Counted from the stretch's first letter, positions 12,719 through 22,340 are shown. The stretch is 64,000 bases of DNA from Ostrinia nubilalis (GCF_963855985.1 NC_087093.1:7757501-7821500); one strand, 5' to 3'. Notes: generated by a model not told the origin, from the sequence alone. Translations and numbers: made by a program.

Positions 12719-12733
12719 AACACACACACACAC
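12719..12733. repeat. (AC)n microsatellite
   Basis: A short uninterrupted AC run of about seven units. Confidence 0.8.
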
Positions 12734-13205
12734 GTAAGGTTCGTTATTCGTTTAAGTTAAAGTTAGTCATTTTGGACATCCAAAAAATCAGTTAACAACC
12801 AGACAATACGATAAAAATTTTGGTAACAAATAAAATCATGGTTCATTAAACTCTACCGTGAATAGGTATCTGCTTTTAAAGCATTTTTCTTGATAAATCG
12901 ATGTTATTCTTAAGAATCCAAGATCTTGAATGTTTCTCGAAGATAATTTTATTACGAAATATCTTAAGCTCAAAGCTATTAAGGTCATAATTGTTGTTCG
13001 TACGAACACATTCGGAGGATTTTAACATAAAGTTAGCCCTGTTTTCGTTTCGCCAGCGAAAGGGGCTATTTGTGTTTAAATTATGCTGCGAAGTCTATGA
13101 ATTAAATTCGGGATTTCCACCGCAAAATATAGCTCGAAAATAATGTTAATTCAGTTCAAATAGTTCATCGTTCTGACCTTACGTTAACTTTAAAACCTAC
13201 ACTAA

Positions 13206-13424
13206 AAAGTAGAAAAATAATTACTAATTACCTACTTATTCATTAGGACGAATTAATATTTATGTAGGTATACCATGATTGATACTTCTGGAGTCGGTGC
13301 CAAGATTATGAAACATGTAAAGTTTGCCTGCACCGACTCCAAAAGTATCAATCATGGTATACCTACATAAATATTAATTCGTCCTAATGAATAAGTAGGT
13401 AATTAGTAATTATTTTTCTACTTT
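13206..13424. repeat. 95-bp near-perfect inverted repeat (foldback)
   Basis: Left arm 13206-13300 and right arm 13330-13424 are reverse complements with one difference over 95 positions, separated by a 29-bp spacer. Immediately after the right arm comes TTTTTTGGAGTCGGTTTT, a word typical of a common lepidopteran repeat (a related word is at 14145). The right arm therefore looks like the normal repeat and the left arm a snapped-back copy of it. A transcript across it would form a long stem. Confidence 0.9.
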
Positions 13425-13682
13425 AGGTTTTTTGGAGTCGGTTTTATTTTTTTTTATAAAATTTTACTTATTTCTTGCTTTTTAGTTAACTAATTATTAC
13501 CTTGATGTTACCACTGAAGGTAGGCAGTACATTAAGACCATATTCTTCATGTCTAGTGTAAAATAATATTCCCTACAAAATACAGGTTACCATATAGGAA
13601 ACCTAAAAAGACCTTAAACCGTCAGCCCACCTTAAAAACATGAAAGAATACAACTGTTGGTCTATTTGTACTTATAATATTT

Positions 13683-13940
13683 AAAGAATTATCCTACAAA
13701 TCCTAAGCATTAAGGAGTTGTACCTACCATGACCAGTTCATCGTGATGAGATGATGAATATCTGATGTAAACATTTGAATAACTTTAGAAACTATACTTA
13801 TCTATAAAATTAAAAGAATTATCCTCCAACTCCTAAGCATTAAGGAGTTTTACCTTCTATCATCAGCTCATCAATATGAGATGATGATTTCCAGGAGCAA
13901 ATACTTGAATAACTTAAGAAAAAGTTTGAAAAACGATATA
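13683..13940 (+). repeat. Tandem pair of about 130-bp units
   Basis: Units start with AAAGAATTATCCT at 13683 and 13813. They share the word CCTAAGCATTAAGGAGTT and a following GAGATGATGA segment. The second unit diverges toward its end. They lie within the composite lepidopteran repeat that runs on to about 14165. Confidence 0.75.
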
Positions 13941-14165
13941 CGTGCCTATAAAATTTGAGGGTTGCACTCGATTTCCCTAGGATCCCATCATCAGATCCTG
14001 ACTTGGTGACAATGGGACCACCTCAGAAGTGTACCCTATCGAACAAAAAAAGAATTTTGAAAATCGGTCCACAATTGACGGAGTAATCGGTGAACATACA
14101 TAGAAAAAAAAAAAAACATACATACAGTCGAACATATAACCTCCTCCTTTTTTGAAGTCGGTTAA
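13941..14165 (+). repeat. Lepidopteran dispersed repeat ending GAAGTCGGTTAAA
   Basis: It contains the words CTTGGTGACAATGGGACCAC, GAAAATCGGTCCA and an A-rich run, and ends AACCTCCTCC..TTTTGAAGTCGGTTAAA. I recognise this combination as a very common dispersed repeat of butterfly and moth genomes. I cannot assign its class with certainty. It carries no coding. Confidence 0.6.
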
Positions 14166-15047
14166 AAATGCAGTGACAGCCGGTTTCTAAATTAGTTATT
14201 ATACTTGAGCATGCTCAGTCTCTATCTAATATTAAGCTTCAGCATGCTCAGTCTCTAAGTATGAACTTACGCATTTTTTCGTTTCTGAAATATGAGAGTA
14301 AATCAACTTTGAGGATTCAGCCTGAGTATTTAATGGAGATCTGGTAAGTATACTTACTGAGTAAAGGTAGGTACTACTACCTAATTGATTTAAAATCAAT
14401 TCATGATTGACTTGGACTTAAATTAATGAAAAAGCTGCGCCAGTTTTCAGTGCACCTAATGTAAATTATATAATGTAACTTAATTTAATCAATTTCTTTG
14501 AGAGCGTAAAACATAACAATGTCGTAATATCGTTATAGTTAGCCCACAGCCGGGCTTTGTGATAAACTTCGTCTTCTTTGCGCCGAAGCAAAAGTTGATG
14601 AAAGCTGAAAGCTAAATTGAGTTACAACGAGTTCTCACCAGGTATTTAAAATTAAACACTTACCTTGTCCGGGCTATCTTTGACAGAATAACAAATTAAG
14701 TTTGTTCAGTGTTTGTGAAAGACTACCGCTTCTTTATATTGGTAAGTTGTTATACATCACACATAAGAAAAAATAGGATGTTATTCCAATACTTACTCAA
14801 TTCAATAGCTCAATAGGCAGAAGTAACTTTGACCAAGGCCCTTCTAAGATTTGAACAGGAGACCGCTGGTTTCGTCGGACTATAAATGCGTAAACTGTAG
14901 GTTTACTAGTCTATTCGTTAAGCCACACCGAAATAGACACAATAATGTAGAGTGAACTTGCTTCCACTTAGATTGATTAATGTGTCTGAATAGTTTTGTG
15001 ACAGGGCTGAATTTATTTGTATAAAGGTCAAAAACCTTTAGCCTAGC
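14166..15047. other. AT-rich stretch without gene
   Basis: No gene seen. A 16-bp direct repeat, GCATGCTCAGTCTCTA, occurs near 14210 and 14242 (32-bp period). Confidence 0.5.
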
Positions 15048-15185
15048 CGCAGACTACAGATTTTTGTCGGCCAATAGTTGGGACGGGCTGTTAATCAGTA
15101 TGAACAAGTATGGAACTGCGAACATTCTTCATACAAATTAGAATCGGGCCCAACTATCGGCCGACTAAAAGTCTGTATCTACGTG
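15048..15185. mobile_element. MITE with about 38-bp terminal inverted repeats
   Basis: The left end (15048-15090) contains TTTGTCGGCCAATAGTTGGG. The right end read in reverse contains TTAGTCGGCCGATAGTTGGG, and the outer parts (CAGACTACAGA versus TAGATACAGAC) also pair imperfectly. The core of about 60 bp is non-coding. At 138 bp it is too short for a transposase, so it is non-autonomous. Superfamily not assigned. Confidence 0.65.
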
Positions 15186-15413
15186 GAGTCTTAACTTTAA
15201 CAAAATAATAAACCTCCATTCATGCATGCATTCTATCAAACTTTCGTTTTTCTTATATTTTTGGTGTGTTTGCGTAGAATCTTACCCTTTATTTGTATAA
15301 AATTCGTGTGAAGCATTCACAATCGTGATCGAAATCGCAACAAATAAATCATACGGAAATGAAATGATTGTCTACAGGCACGGAGTTGTGGAAAGCTACT
15401 TATAAGTCTTACC

Positions 15414-15550
15414 TACGCCCGTATTCACAAATGATACTTGCTTACCTAAGTGCAGCAGCAAATCGAACGCATAGCGTTGAATAGAGCTCTGTGATTGGTT
15501 GTCCACGCGCACTGTGAGACCTCATAGTAAGGTTTGTGAATGCGGGCGTA
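15414..15550. mobile_element. MITE with ACGCCCGTATTCACAAA ends
   Basis: The left end reads TACGCCCGTATTCACAAA. The right end read in reverse is TACGCCCGCATTCACAAA (one difference), with weaker pairing inward. The 137-bp element is non-coding. Closely similar short repeats are common in lepidopteran genomes. Superfamily not assigned. Confidence 0.7.
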
Positions 15551-15892
15551 AATATAAAGAGGTTCTAAATATTTTATTTTGGTAAGCCTATTAGCAGGTA
15601 AACACAGTAGGTGTATTATGCTCTATTAGGTATTATACCTAGATAAATATTAAATAGGACTGTACGTTCAATACACTTGGCGAGCCTATACAAGTTACGA
15701 CTACACAAAGAATCATAACATTATCATCCTGATACAAAAATATAAGCTTTTTAATTCACAAATGTCAGGACACAATCCATTACATACAGGAAAAGTGAAA
15801 AACTTCCTTAGGGAGCGGAAATGAAACCAACTGCCGCCGTCACGTCGCACTAATGTTGGGACCGCACGGCGTCTTGTCGCGTATCACTTTGC

Positions 15893-15930
15893 GGGTATCG
15901 TATCGTATCGTACCGTATCGTTATGTATCA
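15893..15930. repeat. Short imperfect (GTATC)n tandem run
   Basis: Successive GTATC-type pentamers (GTATCGTATCGTATCGTACC and so on) for about 35 bp, decaying at both ends. Confidence 0.75.
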
Positions 15931-16686
15931 TTTGGTGGGGGCGCTAGTTTGTAGCACGTTGAGTGTGACTGCTCTCATATCAGCATGGCAGTGTTTTCGT
16001 TAAGTTACAGGGCGAAAAAGGGGCGATAGATTCTATGTTACCTTTGCTTTGACTCCCCTAAATTCTGAAAAGTATATTGGTCTAAAGCATATAGCTGAAA
16101 ATTTTAACGACGGCACATCAAGCTAAAAAGTGAAACATATTTATGCGATGCGAGTAGCTACAACGTTCAATTGCTTGAAAAGTATTGAAGTTTATTTTCA
16201 AACGTATCCAATAATTGAACAAAATCGATACCATTCCACCGGTGACCTTTAGGTACGTTTCCATATCCAACAAACGTACCCGAAAGCTTCAAATTCTTGA
16301 AAAATAGGTAAGTGCTGTTAACAGGTACGAGTGAACCTCAAAGCGAGTGCCGAAAACCGTAACGTCAAAAGGTAGAAAAAGTCGTAAAGGGCCTTAAAAT
16401 TCGCATCCGATGACATTCAGGGCGTGACTAATAGGCCCGCTTTATGGAACAGAAGACTCGAAAAAATACGTAGCAGCTGTTTCAATGAAAAATAACGTGT
16501 CATTAATCATACCTTTGAAAGGAAGGAGCGACACCGCGCGACAAATACCTTCCTGTGTGTTGTACTTAGCCGGCGCTTGGCGCTCGCATGGAGCTCACTC
16601 GTGCTATGTGGACAATGATAGCTCGGAAAAAGCCACTTCTTTCGGTTTCGTAATGCTGTTGTACATTTATTATATTATTGTGTTAT

Positions 16687-16732
16687 ATCGTTCGTATTCA
16701 ATAAGCATTTTTGCTTATTGAATACGAACGAT
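16687..16732. repeat. Perfect 21-bp-arm hairpin, TTTT loop
   Basis: Arms 16687-16707 and 16712-16732 are exact reverse complements, with a 4-nt TTTT loop. See the finding on compact perfect hairpins. Confidence 0.95.
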
Positions 16733-17035
16733 TAGCCTTGAAATATGTACTCGTACTTAAAAAAACAGCAAATTTAGGCTTCTATTGAATATAGGACAAT
16801 AAATTGTGACTACACTCCAGGATTGATTCATGCGTGTGATTGTGATCTGTGATGCCTGAATTCAATCGGATGAGTTCAAGCCTAAAATCGAATTACAGGC
16901 TTCAATTCTGGCCTACTTAAGTGTAAATTCGTAATAGGGCTTTACTTAAAAATAAAGAATTAAGAGTTGTATTCTATTCCAAATAATAAAATTGTGTAAA
17001 AACGTGGCATGTGAGTTTATCCCAATTACGTTTTC

Positions 17036-17704
17036 TCACTTAGAGATAGTACTGAAAAGGGACCTGTGGCGGCCATCCGCCATAGCCACTTGCTTGGTCA
17101 ACTCTGCGATCTGGTGTTCCATGTCGCTGTAGGGAACTGCAGCAGAGGAAGTGCTGGCGACTTGCGGAGTTGATGGTGCGATCTCATAAACCTTATCAGC
17201 CAACTCGCCGAGTTTGTCCTTATCGAGGTCCATTTGAGAGGCGATGACCGTCTGGATGTTCTGCGGCAGCCTGCTGGACCACAGAGTGAGCAGGAAGTCA
17301 GAAGACACCGAGGGACCAGCCAAACCCGACAGGTGACGCAGGAACTGAGACGGCTTCCGATCGCCCAGCTCTTCGTGAATCAGAAGCTGCTTAATCCTCT
17401 TCTCCTGAGAAGCTGACAGTCGTTTAATTAGTTCGGATTTCAGCTTTTCGTACTTGTCCGCTGGAGGTGGGCTGGTGATGATGTCCTTCACCTCGATGGC
17501 ATATTGGTGGTCTAACTGCGCAACCAAGTAGTAGAACTTAGTCTCGTCCTTAGTTATACCCGATAGGACAAACTGTGATTCAACCTGGGCAAACCACAAC
17601 GCAGGCTCCTCAGGCCAGAAGGGCGGGACTCTTACGCTGACTTTTAAAATTTCTTCATTGCCCATTATTACAAATTCGAAAAATCGCTCACCGCTTATGA
17701 TCAC
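17036..17704 (-). CDS. gag: Gag-like protein of the LTR element, C-terminally truncated
   Basis: The open frame is 222 codons. The first ATG is at 17665, which gives about 209 residues and lies about 105 bp after the PBS, as expected for Gag. The N-terminal part (VPPFWPEEPALWFAQVESQF) followed by an alpha-helical region with KLKSELIKRL and QLLIHEELGDRKPSQFLRHL is the capsid-type region of Ty3-type Gag in insects and helminths. The frame continues through an ELTKQVA coiled segment. Counting from the first codon of the frame, residues 208-213 are encoded by the 18-bp LTR start, and the last nine residues come from flanking host DNA. The protein is therefore cut off before any zinc knuckle. No protease or polymerase frame follows. 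It could still be translated from the inverted 5' LTR, but it is unlikely to form functional particles alone. Confidence 0.8.
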   Translation of the reverse strand: MIISGERFFEFVIMGNEEILKVSVRVPPFWPEEPALWFAQVESQFVLSGITKDETKFYYLVAQLDHQYAIEVKDIITSPPPADKYEKLKSELIKRLSASQEKRIKQLLIHEELGDRKPSQFLRHLSGLAGPSVSSDFLLTLWSSRLPQNIQTVIASQMDLDKDKLGELADKVYEIAPSTPQVASTSSAAVPYSDMEHQIAELTKQVAMADGRHRSLFSTISK

Positions 17705-17771
17705 ACCGCGGCCTTATCCTTTTGTAGAATTTTTCCAAACTTCGACTGCTTCGGAAATTCTCCTTCTCCGT

Positions 17772-17785
17772 CGTCGGGGTCACCA
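17772..17785 (-). promoter_or_regulatory. Primer binding site complementary to tRNA-Trp
   Basis: On the minus strand, TGGTGACCCCGACG begins 2 nt after the LTR end. It complements the 3' end of eukaryotic tRNA-Trp (...CGTCGGGGTCA plus CCA). The same primer is used by CsRn1-clade elements. Its position between the inverted LTR and gag shows that the 5' part was moved as a block. Confidence 0.85.
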
Positions 17786-17787
17786 GA

Positions 17788-18186
17788 TATGGGGGTTATT
17801 TGCCAACAACCCACCATATATTTTACTCGGAATCCTATTCCGATTCTTAATCGTTAAGATTATTGTTAGGCAGTTCGAGTCAGGAAATAAAGGTAGGAAG
17901 AACACGGTGGAAGGAAGAATGTTATTAGCGGATTGGAAATTATATTTAACAACAGGAATAGCAAGAGATTGATTAGGATACAATAAAATTATTTAAATGT
18001 TGAGAGCAAAGCGATCGCGGAAGAAGTGTCACGACGACATATTTCAAATCTCTTCAACGGCGATGAGTGAGCGGAGATCGGTGACCGGCGTTGAAGCGAG
18101 ACGGCAGCATACGTCTTCACGGGTGTGCGAGTGACGCAGATGTATTGTGACGGCCGCAGCACGCATGCGCCAACCATTCGGTCACG
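17788..18186 (-). repeat. Inverted partial 5' LTR (LTR nt 102-500)
   Basis: This is the reverse complement of 19317-19715 over 399 bp with no length difference. Conceptual translations of both copies are identical over long tracts. The first 101 bp of the LTR are absent here. At the right border it joins integrase sequence after CGGTCACG. Confidence 0.9.
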
Positions 18187-19192
18187 ATTTGTTTGGCCAG
18201 GGATTCGCAGGGACTGTAGAGAGTGGTCTAGGCAATGCCTAAAATGCCAGAAAAGCAAAGTCTCTCGACACACTACCTCTCCTCTATCCTCTTTTCTTCC
18301 ACCTTCCTCGAGGTTCTCTCATATTCACCTCGACATCGTAGGGCCATTACCTTTGTCATGTGATTACAGGTACCTCCTCACTGTCATAGACAGGTTCACT
18401 CGGTGGCCTGAAGCGTATCCGCTGAAGGACATCACCGCAGAGACCTGTGCTGCTGCCCTCGTGTCTGGCTGGATTGCCAGATTCGGTTGTCCTGAGCGGG
18501 TAACCACAGACCGTGGTCGCCAGTTTGAGAGCCACCTGTTCCAGGCCCTCACTTCTTTGGTTGGTGCGCGCCATCTCCGCACCACAGCCTACCACCCAGC
18601 GGCCAACGGTATCGTTGAGCGACTCCACCGCCAGCTCAAGGCAGCGATCATGTGCCACGCTCCAGCTTCACAGTGGACTGAAGCACTGCCACTGGTTCTT
18701 CTAGGCATGCGTAGTGCCTGGAAGGAAGACCTCCAGTCTTCCCCTGCCGAACTGGTGTACGGCGAAGCACTTCGCCTACCCGGTCAGTTCCTGTGCCCCA
18801 AGGACGACTACCTTACAGCTGACGTCACCCAGTACGCGACTCGTCTTCGCGCGTGCATGGCGAAGCTTGCTCCTCGTCCTACCTCCTGGCACTCCACTTC
18901 GGCCTTCTACGTTCCGCGCGATCTCCACACCTCTTCCCACGTCTTCGTTCGCCAAGATCGCGTGAGAGGCGCCCTGGAGCCACCATACGCTGGACCCTAC
19001 AAGGTTGTCAGCCGGCAACCTAAGTACTTCACCTTGGACGTCAACGCCAAGAATGTCAATGTCTCCATTGACCGGCTCAAGGCAGCGTATGAGTCTAAAG
19101 AAGTTCAGAAGACGGCTCAACCAGCCGAAGAAGACGTCGTGCGGACTTCCAGTGGTCGAAGAGTCCGGCTGCCCGATCTTTATCGACCGTAG
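18140..19192 (+). CDS. Integrase of the LTR element, N-terminally fused to antisense LTR
   Basis: The frame opens inside the inverted LTR; the first ATG is at 18140. About 15 residues are antisense LTR, and integrase starts at [14 protein letters not shown]. In the 355-codon frame starting at 18125, the CxxC half of the HHCC zinc module is present (CLKC), but the two upstream histidines were lost at the junction. The catalytic core is intact by motif: Asp70 in HLDIVGP, Asp129 in [10 protein letters not shown] and Glu165 in [10 protein letters not shown], giving the DD35E spacing of retroviral-type integrases. A GPY/F-type module follows (YAGPYKVV...FTLDV...[10 protein letters not shown]). The frame ends at 19192, next to the polypurine tract, so the C-terminus is complete. 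This enzyme inserts LTR cDNA into chromosomes. Without the histidines of the zinc module, activity is doubtful. Confidence 0.9.
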   Translation: MYCDGRSTHAPTIRSRFVWPGIRRDCREWSRQCLKCQKSKVSRHTTSPLSSFLPPSSRFSHIHLDIVGPLPLSCDYRYLLTVIDRFTRWPEAYPLKDITAETCAAALVSGWIARFGCPERVTTDRGRQFESHLFQALTSLVGARHLRTTAYHPAANGIVERLHRQLKAAIMCHAPASQWTEALPLVLLGMRSAWKEDLQSSPAELVYGEALRLPGQFLCPKDDYLTADVTQYATRLRACMAKLAPRPTSWHSTSAFYVPRDLHTSSHVFVRQDRVRGALEPPYAGPYKVVSRQPKYFTLDVNAKNVNVSIDRLKAAYESKEVQKTAQPAEEDVVRTSSGRRVRLPDLYRP

Positions 19193-19201
19193 TCACGGTC
19201 T

Positions 19202-19215
19202 GCGGAGGGGAGTAC
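19202..19215 (+). promoter_or_regulatory. Polypurine tract
   Basis: GCGGAGGGGAGTAC lies directly before the 3' LTR start, which is the usual place and composition for the plus-strand primer of an LTR element. Confidence 0.75.
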
Positions 19216-19715
19216 TGTGGCGGCCATCCGCCACATTCCTAACTTGGACCACCGCCTTAGATTTCGGAGCGATCCGCTTCCGCTTGTGAGATTGGGCCAG
19301 CCCCGACCTGACTGAACGTGACCGAATGGTTGGCGCATGCGTGCTGCGGCCGTCACAATACATCTGCGTCACTCGCACACCCGTGAAGACGTATGCTGCC
19401 GTCTCGCTTCAACGCCGGTCACCGATCTCCGCTCACTCATCGCCGTTGAAGAGATTTGAAATATGTCGTCGTGACACTTCTTCCGCGATCGCTTTGCTCT
19501 CAACATTTAAATAATTTTATTGTATCCTAATCAATCTCTTGCTATTCCTGTTGTTAAATATAATTTCCAATCCGCTAATAACATTCTTCCTTCCACCGTG
19601 TTCTTCCTACCTTTATTTCCTGACTCGAACTGCCTAACAATAATCTTAACGATTAAGAATCGGAATAGGATTCCGAGTAAAATATATGGTGGGTTGTTGG
19701 CAAATAACCCCCATA
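19216..19715 (+). repeat. Complete 3' LTR (500 bp)
   Basis: It begins TGTGGCGG-CCAT-CCGCCACA, a near-palindrome with 8-bp arms, and ends in CCCCCATA directly before the GACC duplication. Nucleotides 102-500 match the inverted copy at 17788-18186. It ends in TA rather than the usual CA. No coding. Confidence 0.88.
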
Positions 19716-19719
19716 GACC

Positions 19720-20201
19720 CTTTTCCCGATAGTGTTTTTAGTTTAACTGTTTTATCCTTTGTTACTTTTGGGCGACCTTAATTTCTTTTGCCCTGCGGGT
19801 TAATAAAATATGGACTATGGACAAATTAGTCCCTGAAACATGTTCGAAGGATGTTGGTTAGTCGGTCCGTTTACATTTACAGCAAAAGGTAATAAAAAGA
19901 AAAGTTGGGAAACCTGTATGTTATAAAATATTAAAGGACCACTACTACAAAAGATTATTTCAATTTACATCACCCACTTGTTTTGTTCCATTTATTTTGA
20001 GATTGATTTGATCCCATTAATCTCTATTACCTAAGAAAAACTAGACAAACCTACTTTCGACGCATTTAAATAATGGATGTATGGACATACGTATTTCATT
20101 CGCTGCTTATCTCTTGATTTATTAGGTAAGGTACAGATTTCTCTTTTATTGGTAACCTATCTTACGTACCTACATACCAAGCGTCTAACAGAACAAAGCT
20201 A
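19720..20201. other. Stretch without gene
   Basis: Right flank of the LTR insertion. No repeat or frame recognised. Confidence 0.5.
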
Positions 20202-20317
20202 AAGCTGAGTTGCTCCACCTAACTTTAATAGTAACTATAACCGGTGCTTTTTGTATGGAGTTTGACACAACTTTGACGTTTGTTAAAGCTAAAGTAAGAT
20301 GATGCAACCCAGCCTAA
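20202..20317. mobile_element. MITE family M1, copy 1
   Basis: About 116 bp with inverted ends: AGCTGAGTTGCTCCACCT at the left, and GATGCAACCCAGCCT at the right. The core has ACCGGTGCTTTTTGTATGGA and GACGTTTGTTAAAG, which are shared with the other six copies in this window. This copy is in the opposite orientation to the 26941 and 59244 copies, judged by its core. Non-coding. Confidence 0.75.
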
Positions 20318-22340
20318 GATATCGACTGAATTTCAAGCAAAGCTTTTATTGACATCACAGGGTACAATCTATGACTCAGGCTGAATCAAGTTTTAAATGT
20401 ACTTTTTTCTAGGGATCTGAGACTTCTTCAAATCGATGTCACCCTTTTCAACTTTCATTATAATCTAAGATTACGTGTGAGCAAAGCTGCGTGCCGCAGC
20501 TAGTTGCTCATAGTTATAATTACGTGCTCACATAACCGCATCTGCCAGGCCCGGACCGCATCCAGCAAGGGCTGTCGTGGCGCAAGTTTATTTACTTAGC
20601 GGCGATAATGTTGCGCAGGGGACCGGTTTAATATTTAAATACGCCTGCCAGGGACGACAGCCGAATTTCGACTTGCATATATCTACCGTTTTCGTACGAA
20701 ATATTTAACACGCTGCCCGGCAAATTATTGTCCCGTAAACTGGAAATGGGACAGTTTATGAACTATAATGTGAACGGCGATTAAATGATGAAGTACGTAA
20801 TGTTTCGGCTATTAAATGATTAAGTACGTAATTGAGCGTATGATTTACTGACATCTTTTCTAGTCTTTTGACAATAATATTTATTTGGGATATTGGTAGT
20901 GTTAAAATGTTGGTTTCGTATCATGTACCTATAGTGAATCTAATATCTAATTAAAGTATTGTTTGTTGATTTACTGACAAACCTATTCATGCTTTTAATT
21001 TCTTAGGCACTTCAAGTCTTGTCTGGTGTCTTGTGTGAAGGCTGTTTTGCTGCTCCTTGCTGATGAATCCAGGACAACGTTCAACGGCAAGACGGACCAG
21101 TGTACCAATTTCGCGTAAAACGTGCCTCACCTATGCTTCATGGCGTTTACATGTGACAAAGACATTTTCGGAACAGGCATGCGTCTTAATTATCGCATCC
21201 TCCCAGACGCCACAGGCAGTCCATTAGGGTTGCCTCCATTACGTTCTCGCTATAACATTTTCCGTATTACTTTAGCTGGTTCACGGATTCCGTTTACGCA
21301 ATTTCGATCCTTATGTGCGTGGGGGTTCCGCTCACCAGAACACGTACTAATTGGTGATGCAGAGTGAAACATCCCCGTCGCAAGTTGGGCCATAACTCCT
21401 AGTCTAGTCTGCAGTTTCTACTGAGATGTGTACTGACATTGCTTCCTGACTGCAGGAACTTGCAGCGAAACGGCTAGATTTAATGCATATAGCTTGATAA
21501 AGTTAAGCAGTATATCAGCCGCTTAAGAGTAACTAAGTGCGCGTTTGTGTGTCGATCGCTAAAATCACAGATATTGAAGTTTATGGCAGATAAAAATGTA
21601 AATCGCACGGTTTCGAATCGCGAGGGTGGAAAAATGCTGCGTTACGTGATTTCGAATTCTTTTTGGTTTATTTTTATACATAGTTTTTACTGTGAGAATA
21701 ATATAGTAAAATGGGACATAGAACCAACGTAGCGGAATTGTTATGCTTCTATTTTTATACGTTTTATTGAATTGAAATTCTATAGCAACATCCACATTAA
21801 ATCAGTGGGTTTTAAGTTTAAAATAAAAGAAAAACTTTATCTAGATACTCTTTTCCCGACTTTCAGGCGAATACACTTGGGAAGGTATTTTGTTTAATAA
21901 TAATGAGCTTCACCATAATCTCGTTAAAACAGACTAACAATTACCTAGTAGTTGCAGCATAATTGGACAGCAATTACCTAATGTAGTTCTTAGCTCAGTG
22001 CATGTGAAATTAGATCTAGAACCATCTGCGCATCTTGCATAATAATTATGCATTCGGTATGTGTAAAATTGATTACATCTTTTAGTTATAATTTAATGTA
22101 TTACACACAGTAGGCACTATGTAGCTCTAAGACTAGACTAGTCCGTAGTTAGACTGGATAACAGATATGAATATTATTTATATCAGCTATTTGAATTTAA
22201 TCGTCAAATTTTTAAGTAATTAATACATGTTAATATCTCGTTTGACTTTCCTGTGCCTGACAGTTTTGTGTATAAAATTTTGAAATATTTTTACGTAAGT
22301 AAAGTCAAACTTTATACACGCAGCTTTTAGTTGTAACGTG
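20318..22340. other. Stretch without gene; possible decayed Helitron 3' end and unique island
   Basis: 20435-20510 ends in GCTGCG-TGC-CGCAGC followed by TAG, and resembles a worn Helitron 3' end. 20515-20800 is a GC-richer unique island (see findings). The frames at 21122-21367 and 21547-21732 have no recognisable domain, and I do not call them genes. Confidence 0.45.

Larger units (their letters stand above)
9515..13204. other. Unique AT-rich stretch with short repeats
   Basis: No gene seen. It holds the alternating TTTGATCACC motif cluster (9961-10052), a GC-rich unique island (10240-10450), a tRNA-like patch rejected below (10960-11030) and a short (AC)n run at 12719-12733. The rest is AT-rich and featureless by eye. 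Confidence 0.5.
15551..17060. other. Stretch without gene
   Basis: No gene seen. It contains the pentamer run at 15893-15930 and the perfect hairpin at 16687-16732. Between these the sequence is moderately GC-rich but has no recognisable frame. Confidence 0.5.
17065..19715 (+). mobile_element. Rearranged Ty3-type LTR retrotransposon, CsRn1/Kamikaze-like
   Basis: A 2651-bp insertion with GACC duplicated on both sides (17061-17064 and 19716-19719). The right end is a full 500-bp LTR (19216-19715) preceded by a purine-rich tract. The left end carries only the first 18 bp of the same LTR (17065-17082). Between them, gag, PBS and LTR nucleotides 102-500 lie in reverse orientation, followed by integrase in forward orientation. 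LTR nucleotides 19-101, protease, reverse transcriptase and RNase H are missing. The inverted LTR part is equal in length to the 3' LTR part, with no difference found by eye, so the insertion is recent. The PBS matches the 3' end of tRNA-Trp. tRNA-Trp priming and 4-bp duplications are known features of the CsRn1 clade, which includes Bombyx Kamikaze. Confidence 0.85.

Noticed and set aside
18356..19120. Several minus-strand and alternative-frame ORFs in the integrase region
   Set aside because: They are shadows of the GC-rich integrase coding sequence.
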